Origin: a bacterium
GTDB lineage: Bacteria; Myxococcota_A; Bradymonadia; UBA7976; UBA1532
Length of the DNA stretch: 64,000 bases
Assembly (NCBI GenBank): GCA_030426085.1
Contig: JAUHYW010000015.1
Coordinates: 81,461-145,460 of the forward strand
Direction: 5' to 3'
Both the position numbers and the translations under genes were made by a program. This document shows, piece by piece, positions 54,763 through 63,698 of this stretch; the first letter of the stretch is position 1, and every line of letters starts with the position of its first letter. The notes beneath the pieces are model-generated. The model made no database searches. It was not told the origin of the DNA and saw only the letters and a program-made list of their open reading frames with translations.

Positions 54763-57521
54763 GCCGCCTTCGCCCGCTGTCGACGGCCGCCGCGCTCGCG
54801 GCTGCCTGGCTCGTGACGGGCGGCGCCGCCGCGCGCCCACCGCTCACGCCGGCCGCGCAGAGCCCGACGGACGCCGACCGGCCGACGGACGCCGATCTGA
54901 TCGCGCGCGACGCCGCGCTGCGCGCCCGCCGGCTGGAGGACCTGGAGCTGCTCTCCCGGACCGAGCCCCGGGCCCACCCGCGGGCCGAAGCCCAGCTCGC
55001 GCTCCTTGAGACGCTCGCCGAAGAGGGCCGGCGCCAGCGGGACGGCAAGGTCCCCGGCCCCGACGACCCCGCGCAGCAGACCCGGGCCGCGCAGACGGTC
55101 GAGGATCAGGCCATCTGGACCCTGGACCTGTTGCTGCGGGTGCCCGAGGCGCTGCCCGAGCCGGTGCGCGACCGGGCGTGGCTGCTGCTGGCCGAGCTCC
55201 AGCTCCGCGAGGGCGGCGAGCAGCAGGCGCTGGGGGCGCTGAAGATGGTCGAGGCCCGGTCGGGTCACCCCGGGCGGCGGGCGCGGGCGGCGTCGCGGCG
55301 GGGGGCCATCCTCGAGCGGCGGGAGGACGACCCGTCGCAGCGGGCGGCCTACGCCGCTCGACGGGCCGCCTTCGAGGCCGAGCCCCAGCTCGGGCGGCGG
55401 TTCGCGCTGGCCCGCTCGGCGGCCCGGGTCGGGCGGTCCGAGGAGGCCATCGCCCACTACGGGGCCCTCTTGCAGCAGCTCGCCGACGCCACCGAGCCCG
55501 GGGCGCAGAATACGCGGGCCTTCTGCGCCAAGGGCCTCGCCGAGCTGCTCGCCGGGACCCGCAGCCCCCGGGCGGCGGCGGCGTACGTCGAGGCGCTCGG
55601 ACCGGCCGGCGGGCCGCTGTGGCGGCGGCTGGGCATCGCCCACCGCGAGCCCCGCCCCCGAGCGGCCTACGCCGCGCTCGACCGGGCCCGCCGGCTCGAC
55701 CCGAGCGCGGCCCATCGCGCCGACGCCACCGCCCGCCTCGTCGACGTGGCGCTGACGCTCGAGCGCCGCGGCGAGGCGGCGCGGTCGATCACCGCGCTCG
55801 TCGAGGCGCTCGACGGCGTCGACCGGCAGACGATGAGCGGCGGGCGGGCCCACATCAACGCCGAGCGGGTCGTCAAGCGGGTGATCGAGCTGATCGATCA
55901 CGAGCCGGCCGCCGCCTGGGACCCGGCGGACGTCGAGCAGATCTTCGCGGCCTACCTCGCGACCTTCGCCGGGGCGCGCTACGCCCCGACGGCGTACTAC
56001 GTGCGGGGCGTGCACCGGGCGCGGCGGGCGACGGACTGCGCCGGGCACCGGGGCGCCGCGCAGGACTTCCGCCGGGCCTTCGACCGACTGGAGGCCGACG
56101 ACCCGGCCGCCGCCGCCGACGCCGGTCGGGCGATGGTGCGCAGCCTCGCCGCCTGCCGCCCCCCGTGGCCGCCCGACGCCCCCCGCCCGTCGGCGAGCCC
56201 GGTCGACCCGGCGCTCGTGAGCTTCGGGGGGCGCCTGCTGTCCACCGACCCGCCGCCGCCGATCGCCGGGGAGGTGTCGGCCCACATCGGGCTGGCCCAC
56301 CTGGCCGCCGACGACCTGCCCGCGGCCCGCGCAGCGTTCGAGCGCGCCGCGGAGCACGTCGGCGAGCACCTGCCGGGCGCGGCCGAGCAGCTCCTCGTCA
56401 CCCTCGAGCTGGCCGGCGAGCTGGACGCCTATGCCGAGCGGGCGGCCGCCTTCGCCGAAGACCCCCGGCTGCCGCCGGACCGCCGGGCCGAGATGCAGGC
56501 CCGGGTCCGGGGCGTCGCGTTCGTCCGGGCCCGGGCGGTCGACGACCCGGCCGAGCGGGCCGCGCGCCTGATGGACGTCGTGCGGTTGAACGCCGACACC
56601 GCCACGGCCCGGGACGCGCTGATCGAGGCGGCCGACGCCTACGGCCGGGCCGGGGACTGGATCGCCGCCCGGCTGGCGCTCGAAGACGCCGTCGCCCGCG
56701 AGGTCACCGCCGGGCAGATCGACCGGGCCCACCTCGAGCTGGCCGATCTGGCTGCCCGCCGGGGGCGCTTCGCCGAGGCGGCCGGTCACTACACCCGCTG
56801 GCTCGACGCGCGGGACGGGCCGGACGACGAGCAGGGCGCCCGCATCCGGGCGTACACCGTGGCCGCGTGGCAGGCGCTGGGCGAGGTCGAGCATGCGGTC
56901 GCCGTGGAGTCGGGGGACGCCCCGGCGACCGAGCGCGGCGAGCGGCGGTTCGCGGCGGCCCTCGCCGCGCTCGAGCGGGGCGACGCTGCGGTGAGCGCCC
57001 GACTGCTGGCCGCGGCCGACGATGGCGAGCTGAGGCGCGCGGCCGACTACGTGAGCCGCTGCGCGGGCGGCCGCGGCCCCCCCCGGCGGCCGCGGGGCAC
57101 CTCGTCCGCCCGCGCCGAGCGGCTGGTCGCGGCGTGCTCGATCCGCCGGGCCGAGGCGCTGCTCGAAGAGCGTCCGGATCCGGCGGCGGGCGCCGCGGGC
57201 ATCGAGGCCCTGGGAGAGCTGGGCGACCGCCTGTGGCGCATCGCCGGCGCGCGCCGGGACGCGGGGCACGCCGAGGCCGCGCGGTACGGGCTCGTCGACG
57301 CCCGCCTGGTCGCGGCCTACGCCGGGCTGGCGGCGCAGGCCGGCGACGCGCTCGACCCTCGGGACGCGGCGGCCATCGCCGAGTCGACGGGCACCGCGTG
57401 GCGCGGCTGGCGGCAGCTCGCGGCCGGCGCCGCCGAGTGGCCGATCGACGGGGTCTACTCGGCGCGCCTCGGCGCGACCCTGCTCGACCTGACCCGGGTC
57501 CCGCCGATGGAGGCCCCATGA
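54759..57521 (+). CDS. Large secreted helical-repeat (TPR-like) protein
   Basis: The protein has 920 residues. The signal peptide ends TGGAAA (about residue 26). Nearly all the rest is Ala/Arg/Leu/Glu helices in pairs with TPR-like spacing (for example AARSAARVGRSEEAIAHYGALL and ADDLPAARAAFERAAEHV). It is likely a periplasmic scaffold. Both ends overlap neighbouring genes by 4 bases. Family-level function is unknown. Confidence 0.7.
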   Translation: MSRLRPLSTAAALAAAWLVTGGAAARPPLTPAAQSPTDADRPTDADLIARDAALRARRLEDLELLSRTEPRAHPRAEAQLALLETLAEEGRRQRDGKVPGPDDPAQQTRAAQTVEDQAIWTLDLLLRVPEALPEPVRDRAWLLLAELQLREGGEQQALGALKMVEARSGHPGRRARAASRRGAILERREDDPSQRAAYAARRAAFEAEPQLGRRFALARSAARVGRSEEAIAHYGALLQQLADATEPGAQNTRAFCAKGLAELLAGTRSPRAAAAYVEALGPAGGPLWRRLGIAHREPRPRAAYAALDRARRLDPSAAHRADATARLVDVALTLERRGEAARSITALVEALDGVDRQTMSGGRAHINAERVVKRVIELIDHEPAAAWDPADVEQIFAAYLATFAGARYAPTAYYVRGVHRARRATDCAGHRGAAQDFRRAFDRLEADDPAAAADAGRAMVRSLAACRPPWPPDAPRPSASPVDPALVSFGGRLLSTDPPPPIAGEVSAHIGLAHLAADDLPAARAAFERAAEHVGEHLPGAAEQLLVTLELAGELDAYAERAAAFAEDPRLPPDRRAEMQARVRGVAFVRARAVDDPAERAARLMDVVRLNADTATARDALIEAADAYGRAGDWIAARLALEDAVAREVTAGQIDRAHLELADLAARRGRFAEAAGHYTRWLDARDGPDDEQGARIRAYTVAAWQALGEVEHAVAVESGDAPATERGERRFAAALAALERGDAAVSARLLAAADDGELRRAADYVSRCAGGRGPPRRPRGTSSARAERLVAACSIRRAEALLEERPDPAAGAAGIEALGELGDRLWRIAGARRDAGHAEAARYGLVDARLVAAYAGLAAQAGDALDPRDAAAIAESTGTAWRGWRQLAAGAAEWPIDGVYSARLGATLLDLTRVPPMEAP

Positions 57522-58483
57522 GGCCGCTCGATCCGCGGGCCGGGGTGCGCGGGCCACGCGCCGCCGCCAGCCGACGGGGCGGCCCCTCGCTGCGCGCCGG
57601 GCGCCTTCACCTCGGGCTGCTCGGCGCGCTCGCCGTCGCGTGGGGCGCGGTCGGGTGCGGCGCCTCGGGGCCCGCCGACCGCCGACCGCCGACCGAGGCG
57701 CTGCGCGAGGCGGCCCGCGCCGCGACCGACGCCGCTGGCCGGCGAGAGGTGCTGGCGCGGGTGGTCGAGTCCCGCCGGAGCCGGATCCACGACCGCGCGC
57801 TGCGGGCGCTGGAGGCCGAGCTGAGGGCCGGGCTCGGCGACTGGGTCGGCGCGCTCGATCTCACCGACGCCGACGAGGCAGCGCCGCCCGACGCGGCCGG
57901 ACACGCCCGGCTGCGCCGGTGGGTGGAGGCGGCCGACGCCTGGGCTCGATGGCTGCCCATCGCCGAGGCGGCGGGGCACGACGACCCGCGCGCGGCGCCG
58001 GCCGACCACGCGATCTGGCTGCGGGCCCGGGCGGCGGCCGCGCCCGGCGAGGCGCTCGAGCAGGCCCTCGCCGCCCTCGACCGGCGCCCGGGCGACCCGC
58101 ACCTGCTGACCGCCGCCGCCGCCGCCGCCGCGCGGGCCGAGCGGTGGGGGGCGGCGCTGCTCTCGGCGAGCCGGGCGCTCGACGAGGCCCGACAAGCGGG
58201 CGTCGAGCCGCCCTCGCCGGCCCGCTCGATGCTGGCGTTGGCGTGCGCCGAGCGGGACCCGGCCCGGGCGTTGGCGGCGTTCGAAGAGGCCCGCGTCGAG
58301 GCCCTGCCCGGCGCCCGCCGGGCCGAGGCGCGGTTCCTGCTGCGCCACGCGCGCCCCCGGGCGGCGGCCCGGGTGCTCGCGGAGTGGCTCGACGTGCACC
58401 CGCTCGACAGGGAGAGCGCGGCGCTGCTCGCCCAGATCGACGCCATCGTCGGGCGCGTCGAAGGAGAGGTGGCCCCGCAGTGA
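57518..58483 (+). CDS. TPR-like lipoprotein
   Basis: The protein has 321 residues. A long basic N-terminus (about 1-28) precedes a hydrophobic stretch and the lipobox AVGC (Cys near residue 47). A shorter internal start would give a more usual signal peptide. The mature part is helical repeats like those of the previous gene. The stop overlaps the GTG of the FHA gene. Confidence 0.65.
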   Translation: MRPLDPRAGVRGPRAAASRRGGPSLRAGRLHLGLLGALAVAWGAVGCGASGPADRRPPTEALREAARAATDAAGRREVLARVVESRRSRIHDRALRALEAELRAGLGDWVGALDLTDADEAAPPDAAGHARLRRWVEAADAWARWLPIAEAAGHDDPRAAPADHAIWLRARAAAAPGEALEQALAALDRRPGDPHLLTAAAAAAARAERWGAALLSASRALDEARQAGVEPPSPARSMLALACAERDPARALAAFEEARVEALPGARRAEARFLLRHARPRAAARVLAEWLDVHPLDRESAALLAQIDAIVGRVEGEVAPQ

Positions 58484-60381
58484 GCGCGTCGATCGCGATC
58501 CACATCAGCCGCGACAGCCGCTGGCTGCGCACCCAGCGGCTGTCGCTCGACAGCCCGGTCAGCCTCGGCTCTTCTCCGGGGTGCGACGTCGTGCTCGACG
58601 GCCTCGGCGTCCGACACGCCTTCGTGATGCCGGTGGGCAGCAAGGTGAAGCTGGTCGCCAGCTACGGCTGCGACTTCCGGATCGGCGGCATGCCGGTCCG
58701 CGAGACCCTGGCCACCGACCGCGGCACGTTCGAGGTGGGGCCCTACCAGCTCGAGTTCGCCGTGGAGCAGGACCCCGCCGCGTCTCCGAGGCCGGGCGCA
58801 GCACCGAGCGCGCTCGACGGGTACTCGCTGCCCGACGCCTCGCAGCCAGGCCTGGTGCTCGATGACGGCACCCTCGAGATCGACCCCAGCGTCGTCCCGG
58901 GCGACCTCGCGCTCGACGAACGCACCGTGGAGGCCGGCCCGCTCGACCTCGCCCCCGACCTCGCGCTCGACGAACGCACCGTGGAGGCCGGCCCGCTCGA
59001 CCTCTCGCGACCGCCTGCTGCGCCCCATGCGCCCGAGCGGACGGCCCTCGACCTGCCCCGCTGGACCGCCTCGGACCACCCCCGGACGCCCTCGCCACCG
59101 GCCCCGCCTCCAGCGCCGACCCCGGCCGCGCCGCCGGCTTCGTCCGGGCCCCCGTCCCCGCCCGCCGCGAGCCCGGCGGGCGGTGGAGCGGCGCCGGCGC
59201 CCGACTGTCCGCCGCGCACGGCGCGCTCCGTATGGAGTCAGCCGCCGCCGACCTCGACCGGGCGCCCCCCGCTCGGCTGGCGGATCACGCCGTCGACGCC
59301 CGCCGCCGCCGAGACCGGGGCCCGAGCGGCCGAGGCGCTCGAAGCGCAGGCCCGACCCCCGAGCCCACCCCCGCGAGCGCCCGCCGAAGCCCCGGCGCCG
59401 GCGCCCGGACCGGCGCCGGCCGAGGCACCGCTGCGCGTCCCACGCCTGGGGCCGCTGACGATGCTCTGGCGCCTCACCGCCGGCGAGACCTTCGACGGGC
59501 GCCTCGACCGGGGCCTCTACTTCCTGCTCGGCTCGGCGGTGCTGCACCTCGCGCTGGTCGCGGCCGGCGCCCTGGTCGAAGACGGGGAAGAGCCCGCCAT
59601 GAGCACCGAGGAGGCCGCCGAGCGGGTGGTCGAGATCAACGCCTATGCCCCGCCGAAGCCGCCCGAAGCCGCGCCGAAGGAGGAGCCGCCCGAACGCCCC
59701 CGGGCGCTGCCATCCCGGCCGAAGCGGCGCCCGCCGCCGCCCGAGCGCCAGCCCGAGCCGGTGGCCCAGGAGCCGCCGGCCCCCACGCCCCGGAGCGAGC
59801 GGCCGCGCCCCTCGAAGAAAGCCCGGGCGGTGGCCGGCGCCGTCGCCCGCGGCCGGAAGCGCTTCGAGCGGGGATCGCTGCTCGACGGCCTCGGCGCACC
59901 CCGTCGCCCGCCGCCGGGGGTCGGGCGCGGGCAGGCGACCGCCCGGCCGGAGGCGCCGGTCGGGCCTGGCAAGCCGGCCGGCCCCGGCCCACGGGCGCCC
60001 ATCGGACCGGGCCGCCGGGTCGCCGCCGGCCCGAAGGGCGTCGAGCGCAGCGCGCGCGTGGGTCGCCCGCAGACGCGCATCAGCGGGGCGACGCCTGGAG
60101 AGCGCGGCGCCATCAGCGCCGCCGTGCGCGCGCAGCACGGCGGCTTCCAGCAATGCTACCGCCGGGCGCTCTATCGCCGGGACGGGCTCGCCGGGCGCAT
60201 GCTCATGACGTTCCGCATCTCGCCCGATGGCCGGCCGCACGCCATCACCAGCCAGCTCGAGCCCGCCCCTTACGCCCCGCTCGCCGCCTGCTTCCGGCGC
60301 GTGCTGAGCGAGATCCGGATCGAGCGGGAGGGCAGCGACGAGATCCGGGTCAACTACACCTTCACGCTGGGGAGCCTATGA
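58480..60381 (+). CDS. FHA-domain, membrane-spanning, AgmX/PglI-type TonB-like protein
   Basis: The protein has 633 residues and starts at GTG 58480 (GTGA). Residues about 1-95 are an FHA domain (LGSSPGCDVVLDG, VRHAFV), which reads phospho-threonine. A Pro/Ala-rich cytosolic linker (about 100-330) includes an exact 18-residue tandem duplication. One helix (about 347-366) crosses the membrane. A second Pro/Arg-rich stretch follows. The C-terminal domain (about 545-633; QHGGFQQCYRRAL, LMTFRISPDGRPH, AACFRRVLSEIRI) matches the AgmX/PglI C-terminal domain, related to TonB and tied to gliding proteins. It plausibly joins the kinase signal in the cytosol to the envelope parts of this operon. Confidence 0.82.
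   Translation: MSASIAIHISRDSRWLRTQRLSLDSPVSLGSSPGCDVVLDGLGVRHAFVMPVGSKVKLVASYGCDFRIGGMPVRETLATDRGTFEVGPYQLEFAVEQDPAASPRPGAAPSALDGYSLPDASQPGLVLDDGTLEIDPSVVPGDLALDERTVEAGPLDLAPDLALDERTVEAGPLDLSRPPAAPHAPERTALDLPRWTASDHPRTPSPPAPPPAPTPAAPPASSGPPSPPAASPAGGGAAPAPDCPPRTARSVWSQPPPTSTGRPPLGWRITPSTPAAAETGARAAEALEAQARPPSPPPRAPAEAPAPAPGPAPAEAPLRVPRLGPLTMLWRLTAGETFDGRLDRGLYFLLGSAVLHLALVAAGALVEDGEEPAMSTEEAAERVVEINAYAPPKPPEAAPKEEPPERPRALPSRPKRRPPPPERQPEPVAQEPPAPTPRSERPRPSKKARAVAGAVARGRKRFERGSLLDGLGAPRRPPPGVGRGQATARPEAPVGPGKPAGPGPRAPIGPGRRVAAGPKGVERSARVGRPQTRISGATPGERGAISAAVRAQHGGFQQCYRRALYRRDGLAGRMLMTFRISPDGRPHAITSQLEPAPYAPLAACFRRVLSEIRIEREGSDEIRVNYTFTLGSL
58903..59004 (+). repeat. Exact 48-bp direct repeat inside the FHA/AgmX-like gene
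   Basis: Two identical 48-bp copies (58903-58950 and 58957-59004) are separated by six bases, giving an in-frame 54-bp unit that codes for LALDERTVEAGPLDL twice. No base has changed between the copies, so the duplication is recent or kept identical by conversion. Confidence 0.85.
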
Positions 60382-61304
60382 GACCGCGACGCTTCGGCCG
60401 CTGGGCCCTGATCGGGGCATTGCTCTCGACCTCGTATGGCGTCGTCGGGGCGCAGCCGACCGACGGCGCCGAGCCACCGGGCGGCGACCTGCCGATCGGG
60501 GTCGAGCTGCGCCACCTCTGCCGGACCGCCACCCAGGGGGTGCGCCGCCTGCCCGACCCGGGGCGCGCCCGGCTGGTCACGGTCCTCCCGTTCGCGGGCG
60601 GCGCCGACCGGGCCACCGGGGACGTCCGGCGCCTGGTCACCGACTACCTGAGCGTGGTGTGCTTCGGCGGTCTGCGCGACCTCGTCGTGGTCGACGCCAC
60701 CGGGCAGGTCGCCCCCGACGACCCCGCCCCGCTCGCCGCGTGGGCGGCGGCGCGGGGCATCGACCTCGTGCTGAGCGGCCGGGTGACCCGGGGCGCGGTC
60801 GCCTACACCGTCAGCGCCCGGCTGCTCGACGCGCGCGCCGCCGAGTCGGTCGCGGCGGTGATGCACCCGCTGCCGCTCGAGGCCACCGACGCCTACGTCG
60901 AACAGACGCTCCGCCCGCGCACCCCGGCCGCGGCCGTGCTGCGGGCGGCCGTCGTGCCCGGGTGGGGGCAGTTCTACAACGACGAGCCGGCCAAAGGCGT
61001 GCTCGTGATCTCGGCCGAGGTGATCCTGCTCGCCGTGGCCGGCGCCTTCTGGGGCGCGCGCTACGACGCCTGGGAGGCCTATCAGGTGGAGGTGCCCGAG
61101 CGGGTGGTGCACAAAGCCGACGCCGAGCGCTACGGCACCTGGGCCATCGCCGCGGTGAGCCTCGCCGGCGCGGTCTGGCTCGGCTCGATCCTCGACGCGT
61201 GGCTCTCGGGCCATCGCTACGACCCCGTCCGGGCGTTCGAGACGCGGGGCGCGGTCGAGCCGGGCACCGCCGCGGGGGCCGGCGCCCTGGGCTTCTCGTG
61301 GTGA
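60378..61304 (+). CDS. FlgO/CsgG-like N-part with DUF5683-like membrane C-part
   Basis: The protein has 308 residues. The signal peptide ends VVGAQ (about residue 26). Residues about 60-170 show an alpha/beta domain (RLVTVLPFAGG, GIDLVLSGRVTRGAVAYTVSARLLDA) like FlgO/CsgG-type envelope proteins. Then PGWGQFYNDEPAKG, the DUF5683 hallmark, is followed by two helices (VLVISAEVILLAVAGAFWG and AIAAVSLAGAVWLGSILDAW). It overlaps both neighbouring genes by 4 bases. Function unknown; an envelope-assembly role is inferred. Confidence 0.68.
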   Translation: MRPRRFGRWALIGALLSTSYGVVGAQPTDGAEPPGGDLPIGVELRHLCRTATQGVRRLPDPGRARLVTVLPFAGGADRATGDVRRLVTDYLSVVCFGGLRDLVVVDATGQVAPDDPAPLAAWAAARGIDLVLSGRVTRGAVAYTVSARLLDARAAESVAAVMHPLPLEATDAYVEQTLRPRTPAAAVLRAAVVPGWGQFYNDEPAKGVLVISAEVILLAVAGAFWGARYDAWEAYQVEVPERVVHKADAERYGTWAIAAVSLAGAVWLGSILDAWLSGHRYDPVRAFETRGAVEPGTAAGAGALGFSW

Positions 61305-63061
61305 GACGGGCCGCCGCCGTCGGGCTGCTGCTCCTCGCCGCCGGCCGGGTGAGCGCCGAGCCGACAGCCGAACCGACGCTGCCGGCGGCCGACGCCGCGG
61401 CGCCCTGGTCACCCGAGCGGTGGATCCCCCCCCGCCCGCAGCTCGTCGCCCTGCGGGCGATCGGCGACCCGCCCGGGCTCGCGTTCGACTTCGCGCCCCA
61501 CGACGACCCTCGGCTCGAGCCCCGGGAGCCCGCGCCGGGCCGCCTCGCCCTGCACCTGCCCGGGGTCATGGCGACCGCGGAGCTGCCGCCGCTGCCGGCG
61601 GGCATCACCGACGCCGAGTGGAAGCTGGAGCCGGGCGGCGCGACGCTCTTCCTCGGGCTGACCGGCGAGCGGCCGATGACGCTGAGCCGGGCGGGGCAGG
61701 GCTGGCGCCTGTCCCTCTCCTCCACCGCCGACGCGACCCCGGCGGCGGCGGTCGGCGTCGAGCCGTGGTGGGCCGACGCCGCCGAGAGTGAAGCGGCGAC
61801 CGCGGCGCTTCACCGGGCGGTCGCCGAAGCCCGCGCCGGGCGGGGGCTTCGGGCCATCGCCCGGCTCCAGGCCATCCTCGACCGCCGCCCGCCCCCGCCG
61901 GTGCGGGCGGCGGTGCACCTCACCGAAGCCCGGCTGGCGCTGCGGGAGTCGATGCTGCTCATCGCGCTGGACGGCGCGGCCCGGGCCAGCCGGCTGGCCG
62001 ACGACCCGCTCACCCGCCGCGCCGCGCATCGCCTGCTGATGCGGATCGAGGCCCGGCTGCCCGGCGCGCTGGCGCTCGTCGCCTACGACGTCGCCGCAGA
62101 CGCCCTGGCGCACGCCGCGCCGGGCGAAGCGCCGTTCCTCTTCGCGCTCGGGCAGGCGCTCCTGCGGCTCGACGAACCGCGGGTGGCCGCCGAGCTGCTG
62201 CGCCGGGCCCACCGCGACCGCCGGCTCCGCCACCGGGCGCGGTTCCTGGCCCACGTCGCCGCCCGCTCGGCCGGCGACGACGCCGCCGCCGACGCTCACC
62301 TCGACGCGTTGACCTCCACCCCGCCGACCGAGCTGACGACCGCGATCCGGATCGAGGTCGCCCTGGCCCGGGCCCGCCGGGCCTATGAGGCGGGCGCCGA
62401 CGAGGCGCGGGCGCTCTACACCGTGGCAGCGGCCCGCGCCGCCGAGGCCGGCGACGCCCACCGGGGCGAGGCGATCCGGGTCGAGCAGGGCTGGATCGCG
62501 CTGAGAGCGGGCGAGACCGACGGGCTGCTCGAGAGCCTCCTGCCGATCGACCTCGAAGGCCAGGGCGTGCGGCGGGCGCTGCTCGTCGCCGCGATCTACC
62601 ATCGCCTGTGCTACCCCCGGCGGGCGTCGGCCGTGGCCGGCGCGATCATCGACACGGCGGCCGCCCACCCGATCATCGCGCAGAGGGGCCGCGAGGTCTC
62701 CATCCGCAAGCGCATCGACCAGGCCGACGCCGCCGCCGTGCTCGCCGCGCGGATCGAAGCGCGGGCGCATCGCCTCGACAGCCTCCTGGAGCGCGCCCCG
62801 GAGGCCTTCTGGCAGCGCCAGGCGCGCCGCACCCGGATCAGCGCCGACGCGCGCTGGGCCGCGGAGGTCATGGCTCGTATGAAAGAAGACCGGGCCCCCC
62901 CGCCCGCCGAGCCGCCCCTGCCCGAGTGGCGCGGCGGGCGCTGGGCCGAAGCGGGCCCCCTGCCCGACCGCTGCCCCGCGCTGGGCGAGCCGCCGCCCAT
63001 CGGCGACCACGCTTCGGCGGGCGACGACGCCGTCCCCGCCGCCGCACGGGCTGACCGTTGA
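61301..63061 (+). CDS. Secreted TPR-like protein with N-terminal beta domain
   Basis: The protein has 586 residues from GTG 61301 (overlap with the previous stop). The signal peptide ends GRVSA (about residue 20). Residues about 40-150 form a short beta-rich region (LALHLPGVMATAELPPLPAGI), which recalls AMIN-type modules. TPR-like helices fill about 165-530, and the tail is Pro-rich. No family name can be given with certainty. Confidence 0.68.
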   Translation: MRRAAAVGLLLLAAGRVSAEPTAEPTLPAADAAAPWSPERWIPPRPQLVALRAIGDPPGLAFDFAPHDDPRLEPREPAPGRLALHLPGVMATAELPPLPAGITDAEWKLEPGGATLFLGLTGERPMTLSRAGQGWRLSLSSTADATPAAAVGVEPWWADAAESEAATAALHRAVAEARAGRGLRAIARLQAILDRRPPPPVRAAVHLTEARLALRESMLLIALDGAARASRLADDPLTRRAAHRLLMRIEARLPGALALVAYDVAADALAHAAPGEAPFLFALGQALLRLDEPRVAAELLRRAHRDRRLRHRARFLAHVAARSAGDDAAADAHLDALTSTPPTELTTAIRIEVALARARRAYEAGADEARALYTVAAARAAEAGDAHRGEAIRVEQGWIALRAGETDGLLESLLPIDLEGQGVRRALLVAAIYHRLCYPRRASAVAGAIIDTAAAHPIIAQRGREVSIRKRIDQADAAAVLAARIEARAHRLDSLLERAPEAFWQRQARRTRISADARWAAEVMARMKEDRAPPPAEPPLPEWRGGRWAEAGPLPDRCPALGEPPPIGDHASAGDDAVPAAARADR

Positions 63062-63113
63062 TCGCCGCGGGGGGCCATGCCACGGTTCGAACGGCTCGAC
63101 CACGGGAGACCCC

Positions 63114-63551
63114 ATGTATCTGCGCACCCCCCCGACCCTGCTGACCGCGGCCCTGCTGGCCCTGACCCTCGTCGCCTGCGGCGGCGGCCCGCCCCGCATC
63201 GTCGGGGTCGTGCTCGACGAAGACGGCGTGCCCATCCACAAGGCCGAGGTCGAGACCGACCCCCCTTCGGACCCCGAGCTGTCCGACGAGAAGGGGCGGT
63301 TCTTCATCGACCGGGTGCTGCCCCCGGACGGCGCGCCCCAGCCGCTGCCCGGGGGGGACTACACGCTCATCGTCAACAAGCGCCCCGACTACGAGACGAC
63401 CCGGCAGCCGATCGAGGTCGACGGCGAGACCGAGGTCACCGTGCGCCTGAAGAAGAAGGTCGCCGACATCGGCGCCCCGGTCGCCCCCGAGCCGACCCCG
63501 GAGAAGCCCCGCGGGCCCGGTGAGCCCGACCCGCCCGTCAGCGGCCAGTAG
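63114..63551 (+). CDS. Small lipoprotein with carboxypeptidase-regulatory-like domain
   Basis: The protein has 145 residues. GGGAGA precedes ATG 63114. The lipobox LVAC gives lipidated Cys22. The mature part is one beta-sandwich of the CarboxypepD-regulatory type (GVVLDEDGVPIHKAEVETDPP, SDEKGRFFIDRVLP, GDYTLIVNKRPDYE, VTVRLKKK), ending in a Pro-rich tail. It is the last gene of the run, 52 bases after the TPR gene. Confidence 0.75.
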   Translation: MYLRTPPTLLTAALLALTLVACGGGPPRIVGVVLDEDGVPIHKAEVETDPPSDPELSDEKGRFFIDRVLPPDGAPQPLPGGDYTLIVNKRPDYETTRQPIEVDGETEVTVRLKKKVADIGAPVAPEPTPEKPRGPGEPDPPVSGQ

Positions 63552-63595
63552 GCGGGGCGCTCGAGGCCACGGCATGGCGCTCGGCCAGCGTGGCG

Positions 63596-63626
63596 CGCCG
63601 GGCGCGTCTGCCCGAGGCGCCCGGCG
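63596..63626 (+). terminator. Hairpin after the 19-kb operon
   Basis: Two 10-base arms (CGCCGGGCGC and its complement) flank an 11-base loop, 45 bases beyond the last stop. No T-run follows. It is a probable end of the operon transcript. Confidence 0.45.
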
Positions 63627-63698
63627 GATCCGGTCGGATCTGGCGCCGACCGCGGTGGCCAGCGTCCGGATGACCTCCTCCGGCGAGAAGCAGGGGCT

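Noticed and set aside
51031..54840. 1269-codon minus-strand open frame
   Set aside because: It is antisense to the large lipoprotein, which has a signal peptide, lipobox, ribosome site and coupled neighbours.
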